Assembly (NCBI RefSeq): GCF_014701235.1
Contig: NZ_AP022873.1
Span: 1,798,001-1,862,000, forward strand
Length of the DNA: 64,000 nt
From: Dissulfurispira thermophila
GTDB lineage: Bacteria; Nitrospirota; Thermodesulfovibrionia; Thermodesulfovibrionales; Dissulfurispiraceae
Direction: 5' to 3'
Positions 63,934-64,000 of the stretch are shown one piece after another. Under the pieces are notes generated by a model. The model was given only the letters and a program-made list of their open reading frames with translations, was not told where the DNA came from and did not search any database. Both the position numbers and the translations under genes were made by a program. The stretch's first letter is position 1. The number at the start of each line of letters is the position of its first letter.

Positions 63934-64000
63934 GAATTTGAGCGATTATAATTTTTTATAATTAATTAGATTAAAATTATAATTACAAACGAATTGGCAA

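Overview
The window is chromosomal DNA of an AT-rich, Gram-negative, probably anaerobic bacterium. Evidence for an outer membrane is the TonB-dependent receptor and heptose isomerase GmhA. Other clues are the futalosine-type menaquinone enzyme MqnA, a split F-type ATPase operon (b'-b-delta-alpha-gamma-beta-epsilon without a and c), a signal-peptide-bearing b subunit, queuosine genes queA and queH, and many sensor kinases and c-di-GMP enzymes. Together these fit Nitrospirota (Thermodesulfovibrio-like) or a related deltaproteobacterial-type lineage. This is an inference; no rRNA gene is present to settle it.

Layout. 1-5.4 kb: end of recG, a small coiled-coil gene, prepilin peptidase, typA, mtgA and a convergent dgkA-PAP2 fusion. 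5.4-20.2 kb: a signalling island, mostly on the + strand. It holds a histidine kinase, a CBS-PAS-GGDEF diguanylate cyclase, a NarL-type regulator, a FliL-like protein, a Cache-HAMP-CZB chemoreceptor, a REC-GAF-HD-GYP phosphodiesterase split by an A9 tract, a HepT/MntA-type pair, an HDOD protein, a REC-PP2C-HATPase switch protein with its STAS partner, and a second chemoreceptor. 20.2-34.7 kb (- strand): ybeY, pgpH-like, phoH, SPOR protein, queA, spoIID-like, DUF2905-like, queH, ruvB, ruvA, ruvC, gmhA, type-4 uracil-DNA glycosylase, a TPR/SH3 protein, nadK, tsaE and a CBS protein. 34.7-43.2 kb (- strand): pgeF, an operon of TonB receptor (frameshifted), ABC-type binding protein and hybrid kinase, the NAD(P)HX repair enzyme and a degenerate receiver. 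43.2-56.2 kb: panB, recJ, secF-secD-yajC, then rtcB-mqnA-phnD-like-kinase, archease and a divergent phospholipase-D-type cardiolipin synthase. 56.2-64 kb (- strand): the ATP synthase operon, interrupted between gamma and beta by an IS1111-group IS110-family element.

How it fits together. In many bacteria phoH, pgpH, ybeY and dgkA are adjacent. Here dgkA lies 14.7 kb from ybeY, and the whole signalling island sits between them. Two extra 3' fragments of ybeY (about 50 bp at 14.1 kb and about 270 bp at 15.2-15.5 kb) remain inside the island in the same orientation, so the island looks as if it grew by insertions into the end of ybeY. The 270-bp copy breaks exactly at a heptanucleotide repeat array.

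Two dispersed repeat families run through the window. One consists of degenerate tandem 7-mers (GCCTATT-, TTTCAAA- and CTACTGA-like), both between genes and translated in frame in pilD, ybeY, queA, spoIID, udg, nnr, recJ, mqnA and atpF. The other is a palindrome around CCCCAAAAAGTC/GACTTTTTGGGG, which at two gene ends is translated as GVPKKSHDF. Several genes show lesions or odd starts: frameshifts at homopolymers in the HD-GYP gene, the TonB receptor and a small coiled-coil gene, and no ATG/GTG/TTG start for phoH or for full-length tsaE. Whether the homopolymer frameshifts are biological or assembly errors cannot be decided from the sequence alone.
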